Assembly: GCA_022561635.1 (NCBI GenBank)
Contig: JADFQV010000015.1
Coordinates: 1-40,682 of the forward strand
DNA from: Chloroflexota bacterium
Lineage (GTDB): Bacteria; Chloroflexota; Dehalococcoidia; SM23-28-2; RBG-16-64-32
Reading direction: 5' to 3'
Length of the DNA stretch: 40,682 nucleotides
The translations under genes and the position numbers were made by a program. Numbering within the stretch: the first letter of the stretch is position 1; every line of letters starts with the position of its first letter. The notes under the pieces are model-generated. The model was not told the origin of the DNA. It saw only the letters and a list, made by a program, of their open reading frames with translations, and did no database searches. Shown in pieces: positions 25,783 to 36,130 of the stretch.

Positions 25783-27051
25783 GTGTCACCTGATCCCGAC
25801 TTCGTAACGCTGCCCGCATCGCGCCTGCCGGTGGTCGCGCGTCCTGACGTGCTGGTCGTCGGCGGCGGCTCGGCTGGCGTATCAGCGGCCGTGGCGGCGG
25901 CGCGGGCGGGCGCCGAGACGTGGCTGATCGAGCGTTTCAGCTACACAGGCGGCCTGGCGACGGGCGGCATGATCATCCTTCTGCTGACGCTGGACGACGG
26001 CGCGGGCAAGCAGGCGGTAGCGGGGCTTTGCCAGGAGATGGTCGAGCGCATGGAGCGGCGCGGCGGTGTCTGGTATCCGCCGCGGGAGCAGTGGGACGAC
26101 CCGGACCCGGCGCTGGTCGAGCACTGCCGTCGCTGGGGGCTCGTCTGGGGCAGCGCACCGCACCGCGTCCGCTACTCGGTGGCGTTCGACCCCTACGCCT
26201 TCATCTTCGCCGCCGACGAGATGCTGCGGGAGGCCGGTGTGCGCGTGCTTTACCAGACGTGGGCCTGCGAGCCGCTGCTGGAGGACGGACGGATCGCGGC
26301 GGTGGTGGTGCAGAACAAGTCCGGCAGGCAGGCGATCGTGCCTCGCGTCGTGGTCGATACGACGGGCGACGGCGACGTGTTCGCAGCGGCCGGTGAGCCG
26401 TTCGAGACGGAGCGCGTGCACCCGTGGCTGTGGTTCGAGATGGGCGGCGTGGGTGACATCGAGAAGGCGTTGGAGGCGGGCGGGCTGTTCTTCCGGACGA
26501 CGGGCCGTGACCGCGCGCTCGTGCCCTGGGGCGGCGAAGCACGTGTGCGCGAGAAGATCGACGCGACGGATCCGGCGGAGGTGTCGGCGGCGCTGGCCGA
26601 GTGCCGGCGCATGGTCGAAGAGGAGGCGGCGCGGCTGCGCAGGGACGCGCCGGGCTTCGAGGACGCTTACATCTCGCTGATGGCGGACCAGCTGGGGATC
26701 ACCGAATCGCGGCGCTTGCAGGGACGCCACGTCATGGTGCGGGACGACCTGAACCGCCGCTTCGACGACACGATCGCGCGCACTGGCCACTGGACGAAGT
26801 ACGACTGCGTCTACAACATCCCGTACGGCTCGCTGCTAACGCGGGGAACGGCGAACCTGCTCGCCGCCGGCCGCTGCATCTCGGTCGATCACCGGGTGAA
26901 CCACGCGACGAAGGAGATCCCGGCGTGCATGGCGACGGGACAGGCGGCTGGCATCGCCGCGGCGCTGGGGGCCGAGGGTCGTGACGCAACGAAGGTGGAC
27001 GTGGCGACGCTGCAGAAACGGCTGCGGGACGCCGGCGCGATCCTGGAGTGA
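25783..27051 (+). CDS. FAD-dependent oxidoreductase
   Basis: PDVLVVGGGSAGVSAAVAAARAGAETWLIERFSYTGGLATGG...DTTGDGDVFAAAGEPFE...NLLAAGRCISVDHRVNHATKEIPACMATGQAAGIAAAL. In-frame GTG 25783 preferred over ATG-less 25765. Confidence 0.88.
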   Translation: MSPDPDFVTLPASRLPVVARPDVLVVGGGSAGVSAAVAAARAGAETWLIERFSYTGGLATGGMIILLLTLDDGAGKQAVAGLCQEMVERMERRGGVWYPPREQWDDPDPALVEHCRRWGLVWGSAPHRVRYSVAFDPYAFIFAADEMLREAGVRVLYQTWACEPLLEDGRIAAVVVQNKSGRQAIVPRVVVDTTGDGDVFAAAGEPFETERVHPWLWFEMGGVGDIEKALEAGGLFFRTTGRDRALVPWGGEARVREKIDATDPAEVSAALAECRRMVEEEAARLRRDAPGFEDAYISLMADQLGITESRRLQGRHVMVRDDLNRRFDDTIARTGHWTKYDCVYNIPYGSLLTRGTANLLAAGRCISVDHRVNHATKEIPACMATGQAAGIAAALGAEGRDATKVDVATLQKRLRDAGAILE

Positions 27052-27131
27052 CGTCGGGCGGCTAGTCGGCCATTCGGGCGTGTTAGACTGCCCGAGGAAA
27101 TCGACAATCGTTTACCGACGAGGGGGGAATC

Positions 27132-27967
27132 GTGGCTTACTGCTCCGCCTGCGGGCAACAAGTTGAAGAGTCGGCGCTCTTTTGTTCGAAGTGTGGCGCT
27201 GACCTCAACCAAGCATCATCCGCTGAACCAACTCCTCCCGAACCGGACGACTCTCGGCGAGTTCTGGATGTCCCAGAGCCGCCACCTTGGCTCGGCTGGC
27301 TGGCGGTACCTGCGGCTCTTGCCTTCTACGTGGTGGGCATCGGCCTCTATTGTGTGGGGCGTACCGTCGAGGAAAGCACGACGGATTCGGGGCCGGCACG
27401 GAGCTTGCGCCGTCCACGCAGATTGGGTTGGCCACCTTCGGATGGAGCCTCGCTCTCTTCGTCCCCATCCTGAACTGGTACGCCCTCGTTCACCTGCCCA
27501 CCATGTGGTACAAGCATGGGCTGGTGGTGGGAGCGTCGAGCGACACATCTCCCTCTGCCTTCTTCACGTCCGTCTACGGTTTCGTCGTTGTCCTCGCAAC
27601 AGCGGCCTTATTGGCAGGAGGGGTGCTGATCTCCAACAGCCTGTCCGACGGAGAAGGTCAGGCGGCTCGGGTCGCCGATTCGACAGCCCCCGCGGATGCG
27701 ACCCGCTCGCCCCGACCAGAGCCGACCGAATATAGGCTTCGTCTTACGGCAACTGAGGCCGAAGCGAAGGCGAAGGCCCACTTCCTTAGCAGGAACGTCG
27801 GTGATGCGACTGGCACAACGCTTGCAACTATACTCGGGACAACCTGCGAAGCACTGGATTTCAACGAAAATGCTTTAGCATGCATCGTCCTTTGCACAGT
27901 CCCCGAGATCAATATCCAGTTCACCTACGGCGTGGATGACCGCACGGGCCGAGTCGAGAGTAGATGA
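27132..27967 (+). pseudogene. Zinc-ribbon membrane protein with apparent frameshift (frame of 27132 ORF joins frame of 27287 ORF near 27360-27400)
   Basis: Frame A: MAYCSACGQQVEESALFCSKCGADLN...WLAVPAALAFYVVGIGLYCVG; frame B: FGAGTELAPSTQIGLATFGWSLALFVPILNWYALVHLPTMWYKHG... plus a further TM and C-terminal domain. Confidence 0.6.
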
Positions 27968-27971
27968 TCAC

Positions 27972-28003
27972 CGTCGGTCGGGGGGTACAGTCCCCTGCCG
28001 ACG
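27972..28003. terminator. Hairpin CGTCGG-tc-GGGG...CCCC-tg-CCGACG between convergent genes
   Basis: Inverted repeat; no T-tract. Confidence 0.35.
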
Positions 28004-28018
28004 CAACGGGCGTGGCGG

Positions 28019-28432
28019 CTAGTCGGCGAGCTTCTGGTCGGCTTCGCGGAGGCGGCGGACGAGCACCGGCAGCATGCTGAGGGCGATCTGCGGGCGGTTC
28101 TTGAGTTCGGCGGTGAAGTCCCAGCGGGTCATCGCCAGAAGCTCGCTGTCCTCCACGGCGCGGACGGTGGCGGAGCGAGGGAAGCCCTCAAAGAGCGCCA
28201 TCTCACCGAAGAAGTCGCCGGGGCCGTAGGTGGCGAGCGTCTTGCCCTGGCGCTCTACCTCCAGCTTGCCGCTGGAGACGACGAAGAAGCCGGCGGCCTG
28301 GTCGTTTTCCTCGATCACCGCGTCGCCAGCCTTGATGGTGCGCTCGACCATCAGCTTGGCGAGCCGCGACAGGTCGCCGCGACCGAGTTCAGAGAAGATC
28401 GGAACGCTCTTTAGCAGGTCCTCGCGGCCCAT
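28019..28432 (-). CDS. Stand-alone cyclic nucleotide-binding domain protein
   Basis: LLKSVPIFSELGRGDLSRLAKLM...AGFFVVSSGKLEVERQGKTLATYGPGDFFGEMALFEGFPRSATVRAVEDSELL; no HTH after the cNMP domain. Confidence 0.88.
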   Translation of the reverse strand: MGREDLLKSVPIFSELGRGDLSRLAKLMVERTIKAGDAVIEENDQAAGFFVVSSGKLEVERQGKTLATYGPGDFFGEMALFEGFPRSATVRAVEDSELLAMTRWDFTAELKNRPQIALSMLPVLVRRLREADQKLAD

Positions 28433-28528
28433 ATGGCTGTCCTCCGCTTCGTGATTACGTTCTAAGTGCGCCCACTGTAATCAGTTTGCGCGCGGCGCGT
28501 CAACAGACAACGCTCCGGCGGGGTCAGA

Positions 28529-28975
28529 TCAGCCACCGCCTGCGGGCGTGCGGGGGAGGATAATCGTGGCCTCGCCGGGCGTCGCGATGCCCTCGCGATC
28601 GTTCTCGGCCCAGACGTCGAGGAAGACGAGCGCTGCGCCGTCCGCTTCCTTCTTGGCGGTTACCTTGCCGCGACAGACCATCGTGTCGCCCGGCCGGTAC
28701 TGGCGGCGCATCTCGAAGGCCAGGCGCTTGAGGAAGCCGGCGTCGCCCATCCAGTCCGTAATCAGGCGCACGAGGGCGGCCTGGACGAAGCCGGTGTTCA
28801 TGAAGACGTCCTCGTGGCCGGCCTTGCGGGCGAAGGCGGGATCGAAGTGCACGGGATACCAGTCCTGCGCGCCGCTGGCCTGCAGAAAGAGGCGCTTTAC
28901 ATTTATGTCGAGTGATATCTCGGGCAGTTCGTCGCCCACGGCCACTTCGTCCCAGTAGACCTGCTGTCGCTTCAT
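28529..28975 (-). CDS. MaoC-like dehydratase
   Basis: YWDEVAVGDELPEISLDINVKRLFLQASGAQDWYPVHFDPAFARKAGHEDVFMNTGFVQAALVRLITDWMG; start at ATG 28975. Confidence 0.85.
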   Translation of the reverse strand: MKRQQVYWDEVAVGDELPEISLDINVKRLFLQASGAQDWYPVHFDPAFARKAGHEDVFMNTGFVQAALVRLITDWMGDAGFLKRLAFEMRRQYRPGDTMVCRGKVTAKKEADGAALVFLDVWAENDREGIATPGEATIILPRTPAGGG

Positions 28976-29481
28976 GGGTTCGCGTTCGCCGCCGCCACTT
29001 CTTCCGGTGTGCGGTGGATGAGGAGCGTGTTGCGGACGACGCAGACCTCTTCGTCGCGCTGGTTCGTGATGATCGCCTCGGCGACGATCCAGACGGCCTC
29101 GGGGTCGATCGTGATGCCCTTCTGGAAGACGTCGGCGATGCGGCGAACGACGGAGAGATGATCGCCGACCTTGATGTGGGCAGACCACTCGACTTCCTGG
29201 CTCATGTTGACGATGCGCTTGCCGGGTGTGGGCACGACCGGGAAGAGCGGCTCGAAGACGGCGGGCCAGGGGCCGAGGCTGGCGAAGTAGTGCGCGAGCC
29301 AACCCGACGGCGGGCAAAGGGCCCCGCCTTCGTGCTCCGGGTCGATGAATAGGGGGTTGTTGTCCTCCACCATGTGGCAGTGGCGGCGAATGGGGTCGTG
29401 CTCGACGGGGTAGCGGCCGCGGGTCTTCGCCGTCTCGAAGCCGATGTACTTTCGGCGCACCTCTTCGATGTCGTAGGCCAT
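28972..29481 (-). CDS. MaoC-like dehydratase, N-terminal-type (FAS1-like) subunit
   Basis: YIGFETAKTRGRYPVEHDPIRRHCHMVEDNNPLFIDPEHE...LCPPSGWLAHYF; 4-nt overlap with the next MaoC gene. Confidence 0.83.
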   Translation of the reverse strand: MAYDIEEVRRKYIGFETAKTRGRYPVEHDPIRRHCHMVEDNNPLFIDPEHEGGALCPPSGWLAHYFASLGPWPAVFEPLFPVVPTPGKRIVNMSQEVEWSAHIKVGDHLSVVRRIADVFQKGITIDPEAVWIVAEAIITNQRDEEVCVVRNTLLIHRTPEEVAAANANP

Positions 29482-29484
29482 CGC

Positions 29485-30282
29485 TCAGGCGGGCGCGGCG
29501 GCGTGGACGCGGTCGAGGAATCCGGAGAGGGTGCGGTTGAACTCGGCGGGCGTCTCCATGGCGGGGCCGTGCCCGGCGCCGGCGATGATCACGAGCTCGC
29601 TGCCGGGGACCCTCGCCTGCATCTCCCGGGATGGCTGGAGGAACGGCTCGTCGTTCTCGCCGCAGACGATGAGCGTCGGCACAGTGAGGGAGGCGAGGCG
29701 GTCGAGAAGCGACTGTCGGTTCTCCATCGCCAGGCTGCCACCGATGTAGGCGTCGACCGAAGTCATCACGAACTGCTCCCGCCAGAGCCGAAGGAAGGTG
29801 GGATCAGCAGCGCGCGGGTCACCCTTCGAGCGCAGGTCGAACGCCGCCTCGATGCCCTCCGCGCGAGCGGTCTGCCGCAGCGTCTCCTTCTGGGACTCGG
29901 AGCCGGTGATCGCGGCCGCCGCGGTATCGACCAGGATTAGCGCGCGCACGAGCTGCGGGTGGTCGAGGATGACGTGCTGGGAGATCATCCCACCCATTGA
30001 GTGACCGACGAGATAGCACTCCTCGATGCCGATCTCGCGGATGGCTGTGTAGGCGACCGCGGCCATGTTGGGGAGCGCGTAGAAGGCGGTGTCAGTGGGC
30101 CCCTCGGACTGACCGTGGCCGGGGAGATCGATGGAGATGCAGCGGAAGCGGTCGCGGAGGGCGGGGACGGTGAGCGCCCAGTTGCGAGTGCTGCCGGTGT
30201 ATCCGTGAAGGAAGACGATGGGAAAGCCGTCTCCGACGTCACGATAGTGGATCTTCAGGCCGTTCACGGTCACTTCGGGCAT
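29485..30282 (-). CDS. Alpha/beta hydrolase
   Basis: IVFLHGYTGSTRNWALTVPAL, CYLVGHSMGGMISQHV, LIVCGENDEPF, GAGHGPAMETP. Confidence 0.9.
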   Translation of the reverse strand: MPEVTVNGLKIHYRDVGDGFPIVFLHGYTGSTRNWALTVPALRDRFRCISIDLPGHGQSEGPTDTAFYALPNMAAVAYTAIREIGIEECYLVGHSMGGMISQHVILDHPQLVRALILVDTAAAAITGSESQKETLRQTARAEGIEAAFDLRSKGDPRAADPTFLRLWREQFVMTSVDAYIGGSLAMENRQSLLDRLASLTVPTLIVCGENDEPFLQPSREMQARVPGSELVIIAGAGHGPAMETPAEFNRTLSGFLDRVHAAAPA

Positions 30283-30341
30283 CTCAGCACCTCCTGGCGG
30301 GCGAGTATATCACCGGCGCGGCTAAGGTATCCTCAAGTGGC

Positions 30342-30575
30342 ATGAAGATCACGGTGGAGCTGCAGGGGTACCTGGACCAGTACGCGCCGGGCGAGGACGC
30401 GACGTTCTCCTACGAGGTGGCCGCCGGCGCGACCGTCGGCGATGTGCTGGAGCGGCTGGAGATCAGCGAAGAGCTGGCGGCGGCCGTGATCGTGGGCGGC
30501 GAGGCGACTGACAGGGAGCGGACGCTGGCGGAGGGGGACCGCCTGACGCTCATGCCACCGCTGGCCGGCGGCTGA
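30342..30575 (+). CDS. MoaD/ThiS family sulfur-carrier protein
   Basis: MKITVELQGYLDQYAPG...GATVGDVLERLEI...DGDRLTLMPPLAGG-type C-terminus (EGDRLTLMPPLAGG). Confidence 0.85.
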   Translation: MKITVELQGYLDQYAPGEDATFSYEVAAGATVGDVLERLEISEELAAAVIVGGEATDRERTLAEGDRLTLMPPLAGG

Positions 30576-30599
30576 TCGAGGCGCTGCGCCGAGCACCAG

Positions 30600-30655
30600 T
30601 TGACATCGCGCCGCAGCTTCGGCATGCTGCAGTTGCAACGACTCGCATTTGCAAC
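30600..30655 (+). promoter_or_regulatory. Promoter TTGACA-N17-CATGCT with palindrome GTTGCAA-N10-TTGCAAC over the predicted TSS (candidate Fur-family operator)
   Basis: -35 30600-30605; -10 30623-30628; half sites 30632-30638 and 30649-30655; GGAGG RBS 30656-30660; ATG 30666. Confidence 0.65.
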
Positions 30656-30665
30656 GGAGGGCGTC

Positions 30666-31094
30666 ATGGCCTGCGAAAACGAAACGGCCGTCGTACTGAG
30701 GGAAGCGGGACAGAAGGTTACCCCGCAGCGCGTGCACATCCTCTGTGAGGTCCGCCACGCCGGCGTTCACATCACCGCCTCGCGGCTCATCGACGAGTTG
30801 CGCGTGTCCCACCCGTTCATCGACGCCTCGACCGTCTATCGCACGCTGGCGTCGGCGGCGGACCTGGGGCTGGTCTACGAAACCGATATGGGCTCGGGCG
30901 AAAGCGAGTTCGAGTGGGTGGGCAAGGACCGGCACCATCACTTGATCTGCCGCAGCTGTGGCGACGTGGAATCGCTGGACAACAGCTACCTTGACGGCAT
31001 GGCTACGCTGCTCTACGAAGAGGCCGGCTTTCAGGCTGACCTCGGTCACTTCGCGATCTTCGGCGTCTGCAAAGGCTGCCAGACGAAAGCCTAG
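30666..31094 (+). CDS. Fur-family transcriptional regulator
   Basis: VLREAGQKVTPQRVHILCEV...IDASTVYRTLASAADLGLVYE...KDRHHHLICRSCGDVESLD...FAIFGVCKGC. ORF-track TTG start at 30600 is the -35 element. Confidence 0.92.
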   Translation: MACENETAVVLREAGQKVTPQRVHILCEVRHAGVHITASRLIDELRVSHPFIDASTVYRTLASAADLGLVYETDMGSGESEFEWVGKDRHHHLICRSCGDVESLDNSYLDGMATLLYEEAGFQADLGHFAIFGVCKGCQTKA

Positions 31095-31102
31095 GCCGCA
31101 CC

Positions 31103-32137
31103 ATGATCCCCGCAGACGCACTGCCAGTCCTGTCCATCGTGGGCTCAGTGGGCATAACCAGCGCGGCGCTGGCGCTCGGCCTGCGCCACGGCATCGACTG
31201 GGACCACATCGCGGCGATCACGGACATCACGAGCACGACTGCTGAGCTGCCCGACTCCGAGAAGTGGCTGACGGGCGAGCCCGGCGTGATGCTTACGGAC
31301 GAGTCGCATCACTCGATCGGCCACAGCCACGGCGGGACGGACACGGCCGTGGTCGCCGCGACAGCTGTGGCCGCCGGTCACGACCCGGCGCATATCCACG
31401 CTGAGAAGGCCCGAAAGAGCGCAAACGGCCGAAACGGACAGCTGAGCGCCGTGACGGGGTTCGTCAGCAAGCAGCGGTCGGCGCTGTGGCTGGGCGGACT
31501 CTATGCGCTCGGCCACGGCGGCGTCGTCTTCGCGCTGGGCGTGGCGGCGATCCTGGCGCGCGGCTTCCTGCCGGACTGGATCGACCCGGTGATGGAGCGG
31601 GTGGTCGGCGTGACCCTGATAATGCTCTCGATCTACCTCTTTTACGCGATCTATCGCTTCTTCCGCTCTGGCGAGGAGGTGCGCCTGCGAAGCCGCTGGA
31701 TGCTGGTCTTCTCGGGCGCCCGCAACGCCTACGAGGGTGTCCGCGCCCGCGTCTTCGGCAAGCCGCGAAAGCACGTGCACGCGCAGCAGCAGTACGGCGC
31801 GAAGACGGCGCTGGGGATCGGCGCGATCCACGGCATCGGGGCGGAGACCGGCACGCAGGTGCTCCTGATCACAACGGCCGTCGGCGCGTCCAGTCAGGCC
31901 GCCGGCGTGGTCGCCCTGCTGGCGTTCATCGTCGGCCTGCTGATCTCGAACACCGTGATCACGGTGGTGAGCACGGTCACGGTCGTCTCCAGTTCGCGGC
32001 GGCAGTGGATATACGTGGCGGCGGGCGGGATCGCGGCGGTGTTCAGCCTCGTGGTGGGCGTGCTGTTCCTGGCGCAGGCGAGCGACCTACTGCCGGACCT
32101 GGACAGCCTCGTCAGCTGGATCGGCGGCCCGGACTAG
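31103..32137 (+). CDS. Nickel/cobalt transporter family protein (NiCoT-like)
   Basis: LGLRHGIDWDHIAAITDITS (HX4DH signature), His-rich loop HHSIGHSHGG...HDPAHIHAE, multiple TM segments. Confidence 0.85.
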   Translation: MIPADALPVLSIVGSVGITSAALALGLRHGIDWDHIAAITDITSTTAELPDSEKWLTGEPGVMLTDESHHSIGHSHGGTDTAVVAATAVAAGHDPAHIHAEKARKSANGRNGQLSAVTGFVSKQRSALWLGGLYALGHGGVVFALGVAAILARGFLPDWIDPVMERVVGVTLIMLSIYLFYAIYRFFRSGEEVRLRSRWMLVFSGARNAYEGVRARVFGKPRKHVHAQQQYGAKTALGIGAIHGIGAETGTQVLLITTAVGASSQAAGVVALLAFIVGLLISNTVITVVSTVTVVSSSRRQWIYVAAGGIAAVFSLVVGVLFLAQASDLLPDLDSLVSWIGGPD

Positions 32138-32220
32138 CGGCTAGACGGCGACGCTGACAGGACGAGAACGCCTTTTGACAGAGGAGGAGGAACCGTTCAG
32201 GCTCCTAGGAGGTGGTGCAA

Positions 32221-32715
32221 GTGAACCGAAAGCTCTTGTCGACGCTGATGGTTGGGTCGCTGGCGGTGATAGCACTGATTGTGATAGCGGCCATCGTTCT
32301 GACCAGCCGCAGCACCCAAACGGAGGCCGACACGTTGATCGCCGGGGTGCCAATAGACGAACTGGCTGAGATGGGCTTTATCCTCAAGGAAGCGCCCGCC
32401 GACTCGTCGATCTCCTTCGACAGAGAGGCAGCTATCGCTCTGTCCACGCGCGAACACGAGAACGCTAGGCTGCTTGACTCTGCGCTGGTGTCGTTCCGCA
32501 CGGACCAAGGCGTCCTGGCGAAAGAACGGCTGGCCTGGGCGGTGGCCCTCGACCCGCTGACGGTTGACGCTGAACCCAGGTTTGGCCCTCTTCCCAACAA
32601 CCTGGAGAACCCCGACCTCGAAACGGCGGGGGAGGTCAAGTACCAGATCGGATTCTGGGATGCCCAGACGGGTGAACTTCTCGTCTCGGTCAGCGTGGCG
32701 TCGCTGCCGGAGTGA
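32221..32715 (+). CDS. Hypothetical single-TM protein
   Basis: AGGAGGT 7 nt before GTG 32221; VNRKLLSTLMVGSLAVIALIVIAAIVLTSRS then soluble domain. Confidence 0.6.
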   Translation: MNRKLLSTLMVGSLAVIALIVIAAIVLTSRSTQTEADTLIAGVPIDELAEMGFILKEAPADSSISFDREAAIALSTREHENARLLDSALVSFRTDQGVLAKERLAWAVALDPLTVDAEPRFGPLPNNLENPDLETAGEVKYQIGFWDAQTGELLVSVSVASLPE

Positions 32716-32727
32716 GGACGTCGTCGG

Positions 32728-33039
32728 CTAGACTGAGACGCTGATGTCGTCGCCGTCGATCTGCACTTCGTAGGTCGGCAGCGGCTTGTCCGGCGGCGGG
32801 CCGACGACCTCACCGGTGGCAGCGTTGAACTGGCCGGCGTGGAAAGGGCACTCGATAATGCCGCCCTCGAGGAGGACTCCCTCACCCATCGGGCCCTGGC
32901 GGTGCGTGCACTCGTTGCTGAAGCAGACGATCTTGCCGTCGATGTTGGCGAGCACGACTTCCTTGTCGCCGACCTCGACGATCTTCATCTCGCCCGGCGA
33001 TACCTCGCTGGCGCTGGCCACTCGTACGAATTCCGGCAT
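32728..33039 (-). CDS. Rieske [2Fe-2S] domain protein
   Basis: CTHRQGPMGEGVLLEGGIIECPFHAGQFNAATGEVVGPP; start ATG 33039. Confidence 0.92.
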   Translation of the reverse strand: MPEFVRVASASEVSPGEMKIVEVGDKEVVLANIDGKIVCFSNECTHRQGPMGEGVLLEGGIIECPFHAGQFNAATGEVVGPPPDKPLPTYEVQIDGDDISVSV

Positions 33040-33096
33040 TGGTGTCCCTCCTGGTAGGCGTCTGGGGTAGGTTCGTGGATAAGATACCATCTGGCG

Positions 33097-33125
33097 TTGC
33101 CGGGATTGGCCTGCGCTGCTAACAT
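33097..33125 (+). promoter_or_regulatory. Candidate pyr operon promoter TTGCCG-N17-TAACAT
   Basis: -35 33097-33102, 17 nt, -10 33120-33125. Confidence 0.55.
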
Positions 33126-33150
33126 TAGTGAGGCGAAACCGTCCTAACAA

Positions 33151-33195
33151 TCGAGACCTTTAATGCGGTCCTGCGAGGCCGCCAAGGGAGATCGA
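33151..33195 (+). promoter_or_regulatory. PyrR-binding anti-antiterminator hairpin
   Basis: TCCTGCGAGG (33169-33178) fits UCCNGNGAGG exactly, closed by GCGG/CCGC, with lower CCTT/AAGG and TCGA/TCGA stems. Confidence 0.85.
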
Positions 33196-33250
33196 GTTGA
33201 CGTACGCTTACGTCCCGGCCAACCGCATACGATACCGGCTGACGCGCGAT

Positions 33251-34825
<1,575 letters not shown>

Positions 34826-34829
<4 letters not shown>

Positions 34830-36130
34830 GTGACATCACGGTCCGTGGCGGGCGCGTGCTGGACCCGGCGAACGGCTTCGACGCCGTCGCAGACGTGGTC
34901 GTACGCAAGGGGGTCGTGGTGGAGCTGGCGAAGCCCGGTGGGAAAGCGAGCGGCGAGACGATCGACGCAGCCGGGCTCGTCGTCTGTCCGGGGTTCGTCG
35001 ACATACACGCACACCTGCGCGAGCCCGGCTTCGAGCACAAAGAGACGATCGCGACGGGCACGCAAGCGGCGGCGCGCGGCGGCTTCACGACCGTCTGCGC
35101 GATGCCCAACACTGAGCCGGCGACGGATTCCGCGGGCGCCGTCGAGTTCATCCTGCGCACAGCGGCCGCCAAGGGCGTCGTGCGCGTGCTGCCGATCGGC
35201 TGCGTGACCAAGGGCCGCGCGGGCCACGAGCTGGCGGAGCTGTCCGAACTGGCGGACGCTGGCGTGGTGGCCTTCAGCGACGACGGCGCGCCCGTGACGG
35301 ACGCCGCGCTGATGCGCCGCGCGCTCGAGTACGCCGGCATGCTCCAGACGCCCGTCATAGACCACGCCGAGGAGCCCGCGCTGGCAGCCGGCGGCGTGAT
35401 GCACGAAGGCTGGGTCTCGACTCGGCTCGGGCTGCGAGGCGTACCGGCAGCGGCCGAAGAGACGGCGGTGGCGCGCGACATCGCCCTCGCCGAGACGACC
35501 GGATCGCGCGTGCACATCGCGCACATCAGCACGGCGGGATCGGTGGAGCTAGTGCGCGCGGCGAAGGCCCGCGGCCTGCCGGTGACGGCCGAGGTGACGC
35601 CGCACCACCTGACGCTGACGCACGAGGCGGTGCTGACCGGGCCGAGCGAAGGTGGGGCGTTGGCCTACGACACGAACGCCAAGGTGAACCCACCGCTTCG
35701 CACGCCCGAGGACGTGGCGGCCTGCGTGGCGGGGCTGCTCGACGCAACGATCGACTGCATCGCGACCGATCACGCGCCGCACGCGACGCAGGACAAGCTC
35801 TGCGAGTTCGACGCCGCGGCGATGGGCATCAGCGGTCTGGAGACGGCGCTGGCGCTCTGCCTGACGGCGATCCCGTTGGAAGCGGCGGTGGAGCGGCTGA
35901 CGATCGCGCCAGCGACGACGCTGGAGCTGGCGCGGCACGTGCCGGGGATCGGCTCGCTGTCGAAGGGCGCGCCGGGCGACGTTGTGATCATCGACCCGGA
36001 GGCGGAGTGGACGGTGGAGCCGGAGACGTTCGCGAGCCTGGGCAAGAACACGCCGCTGGCCGGCCGCACGCTCAAGGGCCGCGTGGTGGCGACGGTGTAC
36101 GGCGGGAAGGTTGTGTACGATGCCCGCTAA
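34826..36130 (+). CDS. pyrC: Dihydroorotase
   Basis: VCPGFVDIHAHLREPGFEHKETIATGTQAAARGGFTTVCAMPNTEP...CIATDHAPHA; ATG 34826 overlaps the pyrB stop. Confidence 0.95.
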
